From assembly GCA_963618065.1 (NCBI GenBank), contig CAVERH010000079.1, forward strand, positions 1 through 11,238: a stretch of 11,238 bases of DNA, written 5' to 3'. The notes beneath the pieces were generated by a model. That model searched no databases and was not told where the DNA came from. It was given only the letters and a program-made list of their open reading frames with translations. Position numbers and translations under genes: made by a program. The DNA is from Suilimivivens sp963618065. GTDB taxonomy: Bacteria; Bacillota; Clostridia; Lachnospirales; Lachnospiraceae. Position 1 is the first letter of the stretch, and the number at the start of each line of letters is the position of its first letter. This document shows positions 5,593 through 10,626 of the stretch, piece after piece.

Positions 5593-6186
5593 TTAGCCCC
5601 TTATCGTCTGATACATCTTTTTCTTTTTGTTCCACTCTGTTGTAACAGGCGCACCGCAAACAATGCAGTTTACTTCCGCCATTGCGTCCTCAATGTTGGT
5701 GTTGTAATGCGATCGGTTGCCGCACTTGCAGTGCATCCATAAGGACCTCAAGTCTTCCAGCTCGGTCGTAGCTTCGCACTCCCTGCATTTAAAGACTGTA
5801 GTTGGAGTTTTGGGACAGTAAGCCTTTTCTGTTCCGCATTCCTTGCACCGGATCAGCAAAAAGCCTTTATATCCTTCATAGTCTTTTTTTCTGCTCGGTT
5901 TCGCCTTAACCTCTTCCGGCTCTGCCTGTTTTTCCTCTTGGACTGCGTCAGGCTCCTGCTGCCACTTTGCCTCCTGTCTTTCCGACTCCTGCTGCATTTC
6001 TCTTCTGGTTGCCTTTAGCTGCTGCATCAGCTTTCCCAGGTTCGTCTCCTCCGGCTTTACCTCCGGTTCTTTTTCTCCTGCATACAAAAACAGTTTTTCC
6101 GCTAACCTGCGAAATACTGACATTGCCTTATCCTCCTGCACATCCACCTCCAGGAATGCTTCCTGCATGGTCAATTTAATTTTCAT
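5593..6186 (-). CDS. Phage protein with coiled coil and two zinc ribbons (197 aa)
   Basis: Three parts are visible. Residues 1-38 are a small ordered start (MKIKLTMQEAFLEVDVQEDK). Residues 50-100 are charged and Gln/Glu-rich, a likely coiled coil or flexible linker. Residues 114-177 hold two zinc-binding sets: C114/C117 with C134/C137, and C153/C155 with C174/C177. I chose ATG 6186 (AGGAGGG 4 bases upstream) over ATG 6210, which would overlap the initiator gene by 23 bases with no better site. Directly following the replication initiator, it may take part in replication or single-strand DNA handling, but that is only context. Confidence 0.75.
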   Translation of the reverse strand: MKIKLTMQEAFLEVDVQEDKAMSVFRRLAEKLFLYAGEKEPEVKPEETNLGKLMQQLKATRREMQQESERQEAKWQQEPDAVQEEKQAEPEEVKAKPSRKKDYEGYKGFLLIRCKECGTEKAYCPKTPTTVFKCRECEATTELEDLRSLWMHCKCGNRSHYNTNIEDAMAEVNCIVCGAPVTTEWNKKKKMYQTIRG

Positions 6187-6187
6187 C

Positions 6188-7078
6188 TCACCCTCCTGCC
6201 ACGTTTTCAAGCAGCATACGCTTTGTTTCTGCTTCTACCATCGCGTCATAATCTGTATTTCGTTGTTCAAAATTCAAAAACTTGTTTCCCGTGTTTCCTT
6301 TGTCCTTCGCTTTTGTTCCAAGCTTGTAAACTCCGATCCATCCATTCTTTGCGGACTGGTTCAAAATTTCAGCCTGTTCCTTCGGGTCATTGGAAAGCTT
6401 TGCCAGGTCGGCAAGCAATAAGCGAAAGCTGTACCTGGTAACAGGTCTTCCTGACTTCCTTCGAAAATCAAGGAAGCCATCCAGTGCCGTCTTTAGTTCC
6501 GGCTCTATCTCCTCCTGCTCCCCGTAAGGGGGACTAGGGGGTTTATTTTCTTTTCTTTTATTTTCTTTTTCTTTCTGTCGGATTTCTTCGGAAGTAATTG
6601 GAATTTCTTCGGAAGTAATTGGAATTTCTTCGGAAGTAATTGACGTTTTGGGTACACTTCTTAAAGACTCCCCGTTTTTATCAAGCAGCCAATACTCTTC
6701 ACTATAGAGCTGTCTCTTCATCAGCTTCACAGCTATCTTGTAGAAGCGTTTTTGAATTCCTTCAGAGGTGATAATATTCTGCAGCATGAGGTCTTTACTG
6801 AGAAGACCCAAATCAGCACAGTAATCTATCACTTGCACGACAACCTTTTGACTTTTAATCCACTTATTTCCTATCTTCCGGATGACCATTCTCGATAGCT
6901 TGTCTTTCGATAGATTTGCGAAATAGCCATTTGAGTATACGATCGTCAAGATCACGTCATAAATCGTGACGCCCAGTGGGCCATATTCATCAAGCAAATC
7001 AAATATCTTATCATCCTCATAGAAATTCACCATCTTCGGGAAGTAATCCAGGGCAGATTTGTTCGGAGCTCCTGCCAT
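6188..7078 (-). CDS. DUF4373-type (Lin1244/Lin1753) replication initiator
   Basis: A 296-residue protein. Residues 9-130 match the N-terminal Lin1244/Lin1753 domain (KMVNFYEDDKIFDLLDEYGPLG.. IYDVIL..VYSNGYF), a winged-helix domain of phage replication initiators. Residues 147-166 are three ITSEEIP-type heptads from tandem DNA repeats. Residues 168-190 form a basic, Pro-rich linker. Residues 195-255 (FLDFRRKSGRPVTRYS.., LADLAKLSNDPKEQAEILNQSAKNGW.GVY) resemble the C-terminal helicase- or loader-contact part of DnaD-like initiators. GGGAGG precedes ATG 7078. It should bind the origin and recruit the host helicase; no phage helicase or loader is visible in the window. The origin is probably inside this gene. 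Confidence 0.85.
   Translation of the reverse strand: MAGAPNKSALDYFPKMVNFYEDDKIFDLLDEYGPLGVTIYDVILTIVYSNGYFANLSKDKLSRMVIRKIGNKWIKSQKVVVQVIDYCADLGLLSKDLMLQNIITSEGIQKRFYKIAVKLMKRQLYSEEYWLLDKNGESLRSVPKTSITSEEIPITSEEIPITSEEIRQKEKENKRKENKPPSPPYGEQEEIEPELKTALDGFLDFRRKSGRPVTRYSFRLLLADLAKLSNDPKEQAEILNQSAKNGWIGVYKLGTKAKDKGNTGNKFLNFEQRNTDYDAMVEAETKRMLLENVAGG
6541..6580. other. Polypyrimidine/polypurine AT-rich tract, possible unwinding element
   Basis: Forty bases that are nearly all T and C on the plus strand (TTTATTTTCTTTTC and similar), thus A/G on the coding strand of the initiator gene, encoding the KEKENKRKEN linker. It lies directly against the 21-bp tandem repeats. In lambda ori the iterons inside gene O are followed by an AT-rich tract of similar length with strong strand asymmetry; the arrangement here is the same. 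Confidence 0.5.
6582..6644. repeat. Three 21-bp tandem repeats (candidate origin iterons)
   Basis: Units at 6582-6602, 6603-6623 and 6624-6644 share ATTTCTTCGGAAGTAATTG; the third differs only in its last two bases. Each has a small dyad, CTTCGGAAG. With 21 bp, about two helical turns, every copy presents the same DNA face. The repeats lie in the middle of the initiator gene, between its DNA-binding domain and C-terminal domain, as iterons do in lambda gene O. They may alternatively be just a heptad expansion in a disordered linker. Confidence 0.75.
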
Positions 7079-7178
7079 GCTTATTCCTCCCTTTACGTGT
7101 GCCCCACCTTCAAAGTCAGCGGGGCAGTACCAACGGCATTCTCAATGTTCGTGACACATTAAACCGCAGAGGCAATAC
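7079..7178. promoter_or_regulatory. Intergenic leader with hairpin before the initiator gene
   Basis: A 100-base gap, unusual in this compact operon. On the minus strand it has a hairpin at 7101-7125, GCCCCGC pairing with GTGGGGC (one G-T) around an 11-base loop, ending about 8 bases before the GGGAGG site of the initiator gene. No T-run follows, so it is not a terminator as such; it could be an mRNA processing or translation-control element. I see no convincing sigma-A promoter and no small ORF with a ribosome binding site. Confidence 0.4.
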
Positions 7179-7826
7179 TTATGAGTTCGTTACGGGTTCC
7201 GTCCTGTATCGCTCGATTCCATATACCTTGTACATGTCAAAAAAGCTTTGGTTTCCTCTCTGGTGGCAGATTTCATGATGCTGCCTGCAAAGAGCAATGA
7301 TGTGGCTTTGACTGTCGTCATAATGCCGTCTGTCATTTCCCATTCCGATCGCATCTACATGGTGGATATCGGCCGGTCTGCCGCATATGCAGCATTTCCG
7401 ATAACGGATGCACTGAATCAGATATGTATCAATATCATCCGTCCGCCTGAGTCCGGACTCCGTCAGAATCACCCCCTCTCTTAGCGCGTAATCCATTAAG
7501 GTGTTAATGAACTCCCTGGCCGTGGTCATGCTGCAGTCAGAGAGGGAAAACATGTCACAGCCACACCGCAGCATATGCACGGCTTTCATGATCTGCTTCA
7601 TGTCTCCATCCGGGTATCCGGTATGCTCCGCGATATCCCGAAGTGTTGCATATATCTTTTTTCTTTGCTGAACCGATATATATCTGCCGTCATCAATGCC
7701 GATTTCAATATCTTTGACGGCTCTCTGCCTGATCTGCCTTACAATCTGATCTGGAACACGGAGCACAAGCCCCAGTCCATCATCCTGCTGCACCAGTCCG
7801 GCAACCTTTACGCAGTATCGGTTCAT
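7179..7826 (-). CDS. HNH nuclease, HNHc_6-like phage family (215 aa)
   Basis: The C-terminal region has a zinc-stabilised HNH motif: KCCICG (C145, C148), IHHVDAIGMGNDR (H155, H156 and N164), SHIIALCRQHHEICHQ (H176, C180, H183, H184, H188). The N-terminal 120 residues are typical of the putative phage HNHc nuclease family (PF16784 type), with GLGLVLRVPD and a helical centre, and are unlike homing endonucleases. Such genes sit next to replication genes in Firmicutes phages and are thought to resolve or cut recombination/replication intermediates; that role is inferred. ATG 7826 overlaps the stop of the preceding gene (ATGA, 7823-7826), with GGAGAAACAC upstream. All catalytic positions look intact. 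Confidence 0.8.
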   Translation of the reverse strand: MNRYCVKVAGLVQQDDGLGLVLRVPDQIVRQIRQRAVKDIEIGIDDGRYISVQQRKKIYATLRDIAEHTGYPDGDMKQIMKAVHMLRCGCDMFSLSDCSMTTAREFINTLMDYALREGVILTESGLRRTDDIDTYLIQCIRYRKCCICGRPADIHHVDAIGMGNDRRHYDDSQSHIIALCRQHHEICHQRGNQSFFDMYKVYGIERYRTEPVTNS

Positions 7827-8380
7827 GTGTTTCTCCAGAAAAAGTGATTATCTTCGTTATTGGTCTTGGTACATCCTTCCATAGCTACGCTTATTGCGCC
7901 TTCCAGCTGGTCAAGTTCCAAAGATGAAAGCTCTCCCAGGTAGGAACGCTTACAATATGCGTGACCTGTCTCCTCGTTGATCCGCATCACTGTATAGATT
8001 CTTGTGTTGATCACCGGAGGATTTGGACATACGCATTGCAAGATTTTGCAGCCTGGATAAATGTGGTGAAAGGTATGCCTGCCGTTTTTCTCGCTGATTC
8101 TGGCAAGTTCTTTCAGGGGTCCGCCCTTCGGATCCGTCGGAAGGACGAAGGTGCCACAGTTGTTTTCATGACTAAAACCACCGGTTGACCAGAAGCCAAC
8201 CCCATCCGGGGTTACGTTTACGTTAAAAATCTCCTGACCGTCCTGCTTCACCTGAATGATCTCCATTCGCTGCAAGGCTAAGTCAATCCCTTTGCTGATA
8301 GTTTCTTCCGTAAATATCATTCCGGAACACTCACGGATAGCGTGCATCAAGATAGATTTCATCTGCGAGTTTTCTAACAT
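7823..8380 (-). CDS. Hypothetical phage early protein (185 aa)
   Basis: No family recognised. The N-terminus is helical (MKSILMHAIRECSGMIF..ETISKGIDLALQRMEII). The centre is strand- and Gly-rich with HHIYPGCKILQCVCP (two Cys pairs), and the C-terminus (LSSLELDQLEGAISVAMEGC) is helical. ATG 8380 has GAGG 7 bases upstream and overlaps the end of the previous gene by 7 bases. It immediately precedes the HNH nuclease with a 4-base overlap, so the two are translated together and may cooperate in DNA metabolism. There is no signal peptide or membrane span. Confidence 0.75.
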   Translation of the reverse strand: MLENSQMKSILMHAIRECSGMIFTEETISKGIDLALQRMEIIQVKQDGQEIFNVNVTPDGVGFWSTGGFSHENNCGTFVLPTDPKGGPLKELARISEKNGRHTFHHIYPGCKILQCVCPNPPVINTRIYTVMRINEETGHAYCKRSYLGELSSLELDQLEGAISVAMEGCTKTNNEDNHFFWRNT

Positions 8381-8619
8381 TGTTCTTCCTCACCTTCGTC
8401 CTCTTCCTCTTCCACTTTGACCAGTTCCACCCAGTCATGAACTGCCAGAGCAACGCCGTTTACTTCATCTCCGGAAAGAATCACCTTATCTTTCATCCAG
8501 TGCATCTTTCGGATTGTGAGAATCGCCTCCTGCGAGTAAATCCTGGAAGCAAAGCGGACTGTTTGGCCTGGTTTCAAGCTGTTTACCGGGTGGCGGCCAA
8601 GGCTGATTATGTTTTTCAT
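8374..8619 (-). CDS. Hypothetical protein (81 aa) with acidic tail
   Basis: No family recognised. It opens MKNIISLGRHPVNSLKPGQTVRFASRIYS, a basic beta-like stretch, then KDKVILSGDEVNGVALAVHDWVELVKV, and ends in an acidic run with EEEEDEGEEEQC. A small beta-barrel fold would fit this pattern, but it is only an impression. The ATG at 8619 lacks a strong Shine-Dalgarno. The gene is divergent from the plus-strand gene at 8724, with the promoter at 8646-8674 between them, so its leftward transcript either comes from upstream across that insert or from an unrecognised local promoter. Confidence 0.6.
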   Translation of the reverse strand: MKNIISLGRHPVNSLKPGQTVRFASRIYSQEAILTIRKMHWMKDKVILSGDEVNGVALAVHDWVELVKVEEEEDEGEEEQC

Positions 8620-8645
8620 TGTTCCGAATTGTCCTATTCTTCATA

Positions 8646-8684
8646 TTGTATTTTGCATTTCTTCGTTTTATACTGCATCTACAG
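8646..8684 (+). promoter_or_regulatory. Rightward promoter 1 with operator-like dyad
   Basis: TTGTAT (8646-8651), 17 bp, TATACT (8669-8674), running directly into CTGCATCTACAG (8673-8684), an imperfect version of the perfect dyad in promoter 3. Architecture is shared with the promoters at 9326-9364 and 10194-10232. A protein on the dyad would cover the -10 and start site. Confidence 0.75.
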
Positions 8685-8716
8685 GTTCCTGCCAGAGCCG
8701 AGTATATAGGAAGGAG
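8681..8716 (+). promoter_or_regulatory. Structured leader 1, possible Shine-Dalgarno masking
   Basis: This 36-base leader differs from the one at 9361-9396 at only three positions, although the genes behind them are unrelated. GGTTC (8684-8688) pairs with GAGCC (8695-8699) around CTGCCA. TTCCT (8686-8690) could instead pair with AGGAA (8708-8712), which lies in the Shine-Dalgarno AGGAAGGAG. The two pairings exclude each other. Confidence 0.5.
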
Positions 8717-8723
8717 TTTCACC

Positions 8724-8903
8724 ATGTTTGAAGTACTTCAAAATGTAACCTCTTCAAACAAAGAGGAAGTTCTAGCGCGATACCTAAGGCTCGGATGGTG
8801 CTTCATGGCAATTTACGGTTCTATGGATCACCTTACTCGGCTTCGTCTTTCTTGGGCGAAAGAAGGCCCGCCAGTGTATCCAGATCTTTCAGATTTGCAG
8901 TAG
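8724..8903 (+). CDS. Small unknown protein of the rightward regulon (59 aa)
   Basis: No family recognised. The product reads MFEVLQNVTSSNKEEVLARY, then LRLGWCFMAIYGSMDHLTRL and LSWAKEGPPVYPDLSDLQ. It is soluble-looking, with one amphipathic helix and an aromatic-rich middle, and a Gly-Pro-Pro stretch near the end. ATG 8724 follows GGAAGGAG at 7 bases; an in-frame ATG at 8619 would read through the promoter and is rejected. Its last 71 bases overlap, tail to tail, the leftward gene at 8833-9081. Own promoter, single gene, opposite strand to its surroundings and no counterpart nearby: this is how phage accessory (moron or anti-defence) genes are placed, but no function is shown. Confidence 0.7.
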   Translation: MFEVLQNVTSSNKEEVLARYLRLGWCFMAIYGSMDHLTRLRLSWAKEGPPVYPDLSDLQ

Positions 8904-9081
8904 GTGAGTATCCGATAAAGCATGGTAATGATGTTTCGCTTTGTTCTTTTCGGTTATCATACAGCTTCACCATTCCGTGCTTTATCCGCTCATCGAATAT
9001 TTTTTCATTTGCACATATTAAAATATAATGACAATCCTCTGGGATTGCTAATGCAACCCAATTCATATTATCTTTTTCCAT
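8833..9081 (-). CDS. Hypothetical protein (82 aa)
   Basis: No family recognised. It begins MEKDNMNWVALAIPEDCHYI, then LICANEKIFDERIKHGMVKL, and ends with LKDLDTLAGLLSPKKDEAE. The alternation of strands and short helices suggests a compact alpha/beta fold. ATG 9081 was chosen since TTAGGAG lies 5 bases upstream; the in-frame ATG at 9141 would overlap the upstream gene and lacks a site. The 3' end overlaps the rightward gene at 8724-8903 by 71 bases, so both mRNAs would be antisense to each other there. Confidence 0.7.
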   Translation of the reverse strand: MEKDNMNWVALAIPEDCHYILICANEKIFDERIKHGMVKLYDNRKEQSETSLPCFIGYSPTANLKDLDTLAGLLSPKKDEAE

Positions 9082-9089
9082 GGTTTCTC

Positions 9090-9308
9090 CTAAACTCCTG
9101 CCAGAAATGCCCCGATAAAACACGCTACATAAATCATGCACATGCCGAAGTAAGCAAAACCTGCTGCCCGATCCAGGTCAATGCCTTTCTGCTCCGGCTC
9201 TTCTGGTTCTTCCACTTCTTCCACCAAGTAGAAGCGCGGAGTGCTCTGACAAGCTACATAGCTGAGCATCTGTGGGTGTTTTGATTCTACGAATGTAAGT
9301 TTTGCCAT
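9090..9308 (-). CDS. Paralog A: MAKL-family protein with membrane tail (72 aa)
   Basis: The N-terminal 31 residues (MAKLTFVESKHPQMLSYVAC, QSTPRFYLVEE) are nearly the same as those of the gene at 9819-9974: 27 of 31 identical. After an acidic Pro/Glu linker (EVEEPEEPEQ) it ends in a hydrophobic segment (about residues 48-71, GFAYFGMCMIYVACFIGAFLAG) that should span the membrane. Paralog B instead ends basic and soluble. So one shared head is placed at the membrane here and in the cytoplasm there. ATG 9308 has AGGAGG 9 bases upstream; the ATG at 9326 is not preferred. It is divergent from the rightward promoter at 9326-9354. Function unknown. Confidence 0.75.
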   Translation of the reverse strand: MAKLTFVESKHPQMLSYVACQSTPRFYLVEEVEEPEEPEQKGIDLDRAAGFAYFGMCMIYVACFIGAFLAGV

Positions 9309-9325
9309 TTCGGCCACCTCCTGCA

Positions 9326-9364
9326 TTGTGTTTTGTTGATCTCCGCCCTATACTGTACTCACAG
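9326..9364 (+). promoter_or_regulatory. Rightward promoter 2 with operator-like dyad
   Basis: TTGTGT (9326-9331), 17 bp, TATACT (9349-9354), followed by CTGTACTCACAG (9353-9364), an imperfect dyad at the same position as in promoters 1 and 3. GTATAC (9382-9387), 30 bases on, may be a second half of a larger site. Confidence 0.75.
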
Positions 9365-9396
9365 GCTCCTGCCAGAGCCGAGTATACAGAAAGGAG
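9361..9396 (+). promoter_or_regulatory. Structured leader 2, possible Shine-Dalgarno masking
   Basis: GGCTC (9364-9368) and GAGCC (9375-9379) form a perfect 5-bp stem around CTGCCA. In the alternative fold CTCCT (9366-9370) is exactly complementary to AGGAG (9392-9396), the Shine-Dalgarno. Compared with leader 1 the anti-SD changed from TTCCT to CTCCT while the SD region changed too, keeping pairing possible. Confidence 0.5.
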
Positions 9397-9403
9397 GGCA
9401 ACT

Positions 9404-9589
9404 ATGGGTGATCATGCTTTCCCATATATATGCTATTGTTCCAAAGCCGATAGAATAATGGGCGTTTGCGTATCTATAGTCGGTGACTCTGTCAATGGAT
9501 ATGATTGCAATTATCCAGATTGTTCAAAGAATTGCACTCTTTTAAAAGAATTTCCATCAAAGGTCACTCGTTCTGATTCTGGTTCTTAA
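9404..9589 (+). CDS. Small Cys-rich protein of the rightward regulon (61 aa)
   Basis: No family recognised. It reads MGDHAFPYICYCSKADRIMG, then VCVSIVGDSVNGYDCNYPDC, then SKNCTLLKEFPSK. Six cysteines (C10, C12, C22, C35, C40, C44) plus an early His could bind a metal; a CxC and a CxxxxCxxxC spacing are unusual for a plain zinc ribbon. ATG 9404 follows AAGGAGGG at 6 bases. It is alone behind its own promoter and structured leader and its last 26 bases overlap, tail to tail, the leftward gene at 9564-9809. Accessory or anti-defence role is possible from placement only. Confidence 0.65.
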   Translation: MGDHAFPYICYCSKADRIMGVCVSIVGDSVNGYDCNYPDCSKNCTLLKEFPSKVTRSDSGS

Positions 9590-9809
9590 GGACATAGCAG
9601 TGTTTCCACGGCTCAGGGAGCTCCGGAAGCATCCCCGTCTCAATGTCCAGTTTTGCTTGGAGATTGAGACGGATTGTCGGAACCTGGCTTTTTGTCCGGT
9701 CATGTATGATTTCATAACCGATCAGGCCTTTTATCTTCCTTCCGTCCATGTAAACCTCGGCATTCGCTCCATCTGTCCTGATGGAGATGTTTGCTAATCC
9801 CTTTTCCAT
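9564..9809 (-). CDS. Conserved-looking phage protein (81 aa)
   Basis: It reads MEKGLANISIRTDGANAEVY, then MDGRKIKGLIGYEIIHDRTK, then VPTIRLNLQAKLDIETG. The pattern of TDG..AEVYMDG.KI.G..G and VP.I.LNL is one I associate with small, strand-rich Firmicutes phage proteins of unknown function. A small beta sandwich or barrel is likely. GAGGTGAG precedes ATG 9809. It follows paralog B (9819-9974) by 9 bases on the leftward transcript and converges with the rightward gene at 9404. Confidence 0.7.
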   Translation of the reverse strand: MEKGLANISIRTDGANAEVYMDGRKIKGLIGYEIIHDRTKSQVPTIRLNLQAKLDIETGMLPELPEPWKHCYVLKNQNQNE

Positions 9810-9818
9810 ACACTCACC

Positions 9819-9974
9819 TCACACTACCATCAGCCTGCGCACCTTATACCGCCTTGGCTCTGGCTTCTTTTCCGGTTCCGGTTCTTCCACCAAGTAGAAG
9901 CGCGGTGTGCTCTGGCAGGCTATATAGCTGAGCATCTGCGGGTGCTGCGCCTCTACAAATCTAAGCTTCGCCAT
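9819..9974 (-). CDS. Paralog B: MAKL-family protein with basic tail (51 aa)
   Basis: Head almost the same as in paralog A: MAKLRFVEAQHPQMLSYIAC, then QSTPRFYLVEE. The tail is short, with Pro/Glu/Lys (PEPEKKPEP) and then RRYKVRRLMVV, basic and without a membrane span. ATG 9974 was taken because AAAGGAG is 9-10 bases upstream and because it aligns with the start of paralog A; the ATG at 10019 is rejected. It overlaps the end of the excisionase-like gene by 14 bases. The pair probably arose by local duplication, with the tails replaced or diverged. Confidence 0.75.
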   Translation of the reverse strand: MAKLRFVEAQHPQMLSYIACQSTPRFYLVEEPEPEKKPEPRRYKVRRLMVV

Positions 9975-10176
9975 CTCGAATTTCTCCTTTCTCCGGATCA
10001 TATGCCGGATACTGCTCAATGAAACGTTCCAGGTCGGTGCCTCTGATTTTGATTGATCCCAGCCTGAGACTTACGATCTGCTTGCTGTCGATCAGCCTGT
10101 ATATAGACTGCGGATTAGTCTTCAGCAGCTTCGCCACCTCTTTTACGGTGTATAACGGTTCATATGCTTTTACCAT
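9961..10176 (-). CDS. Excisionase-like MerR/HTH_17 DNA-binding protein (71 aa)
   Basis: LYTVKEVAKLLKTNPQSIYRLIDSKQIVSLRLGSIKIRGTDLERFIEQY covers residues 8-56 and fits the HTH_17/excisionase fold: the VKEVAKLL helix, NPQSIYRLI recognition helix, and the IKIRGTDLERF wing and last helix. These proteins direct site-specific recombination toward excision or act as small regulators. Position, a few genes after the Cro-like gene at the start of the leftward early operon, fits an Xis or an early regulator. No integrase is in the window to pair it with. AAGGAGGTGAG precedes ATG 10176. It is divergent from the rightward promoter at 10194-10222. Confidence 0.8.
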   Translation of the reverse strand: MVKAYEPLYTVKEVAKLLKTNPQSIYRLIDSKQIVSLRLGSIKIRGTDLERFIEQYPAYDPEKGEIRDGEA

Positions 10177-10193
10177 GTACTCACCTCCTTTTC

Positions 10194-10232
10194 TTGTTTT
10201 CTCCGTGTGCTCGGCCTATACTGTAATTACAG
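10194..10232 (+). promoter_or_regulatory. Rightward promoter 3 with perfect 12-bp dyad
   Basis: TTGTTT (10194-10199), 17 bp, TATACT (10217-10222), followed by CTGTAATTACAG (10221-10232), a perfect palindrome overlapping the end of the -10 and the start point. It is the most symmetric of the three and so the best guess at the operator consensus. Unlike promoters 1 and 2 the leader has no GGCTC/GAGCC hairpin; GGAGG stands free 8 bases before ATG 10264. Confidence 0.8.
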
Positions 10233-10263
10233 CTTATGGGACGATTACAAGGAGGATATTGCT

Positions 10264-10626
10264 ATGTCTGATTTATCTGCATTTCTGAATCAAACCGATG
10301 TTGCACGGAGCTCCGAAGAGCTTCGCGAGTTACGTGATCTGGTTTCCGACGATTCCTCGCGGCTGATTGACTATCTCGATCCACTACTGCACGAAAAGCA
10401 GGAAAGCCTAGATCGGCAGGTCAAAGCGGTTGAATCTATCGCCGATCAGGCGCGGAGCCTCGCAGAATCTACTGCTCACGAAACTGACATTATGAGGGAG
10501 CAGCTAATCTTTGCGAAATCTGAAGCTGAATCAGCAAAGAAAGAGGCATTGTTCGCAAGAGCTGTAGCTATCTTGTCCCTATTGGTCAGTGTATTGGCTA
10601 TCTTTGTGCCTGTATTAGTCGAATAA
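10264..10626 (+). CDS. Membrane-anchored coiled-coil protein of the rightward regulon (120 aa)
   Basis: Residues 15-98 are highly charged and helical with heptad-like spacing (EELRELRDLVSDD, LHEKQESLDRQVKAVESIAD, ETDIMREQLIFAKSEAESAK), a likely coiled coil. Residues 100-119 (AVAILSLLVSVLAIFVPVLVE) form one membrane span at the very C-terminus, a tail anchor with the coiled coil in the cytoplasm. GGAGG precedes ATG 10264. No family is recognised; the shape recalls phage proteins that act at the inner membrane, such as superinfection-exclusion or spanin-like factors, but there is no lysis gene nearby. Its last 29 bases overlap the leftward membrane gene at 10598-10738. Confidence 0.75.
   Translation: MSDLSAFLNQTDVARSSEELRELRDLVSDDSSRLIDYLDPLLHEKQESLDRQVKAVESIADQARSLAESTAHETDIMREQLIFAKSEAESAKKEALFARAVAILSLLVSVLAIFVPVLVE

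Noticed and set aside
6582..6644. CRISPR-like repeat array
   Set aside because: The 21-bp units are directly adjacent with no spacers and in frame within the initiator gene.
8669..8684. LexA (SOS) boxes at the rightward promoters
   Set aside because: The dyads read CTGTA/TACAG, not the GAAC-N4-GTTC type known for Firmicutes LexA, so SOS control by host LexA is not supported.
8486..8725. Minus-strand 79-codon frame between the genes at 8374-8619 and 8833-9081
   Set aside because: No ribosome binding site, covers the rightward promoter and most of another gene's start, and has low-complexity composition; it is a shadow frame.
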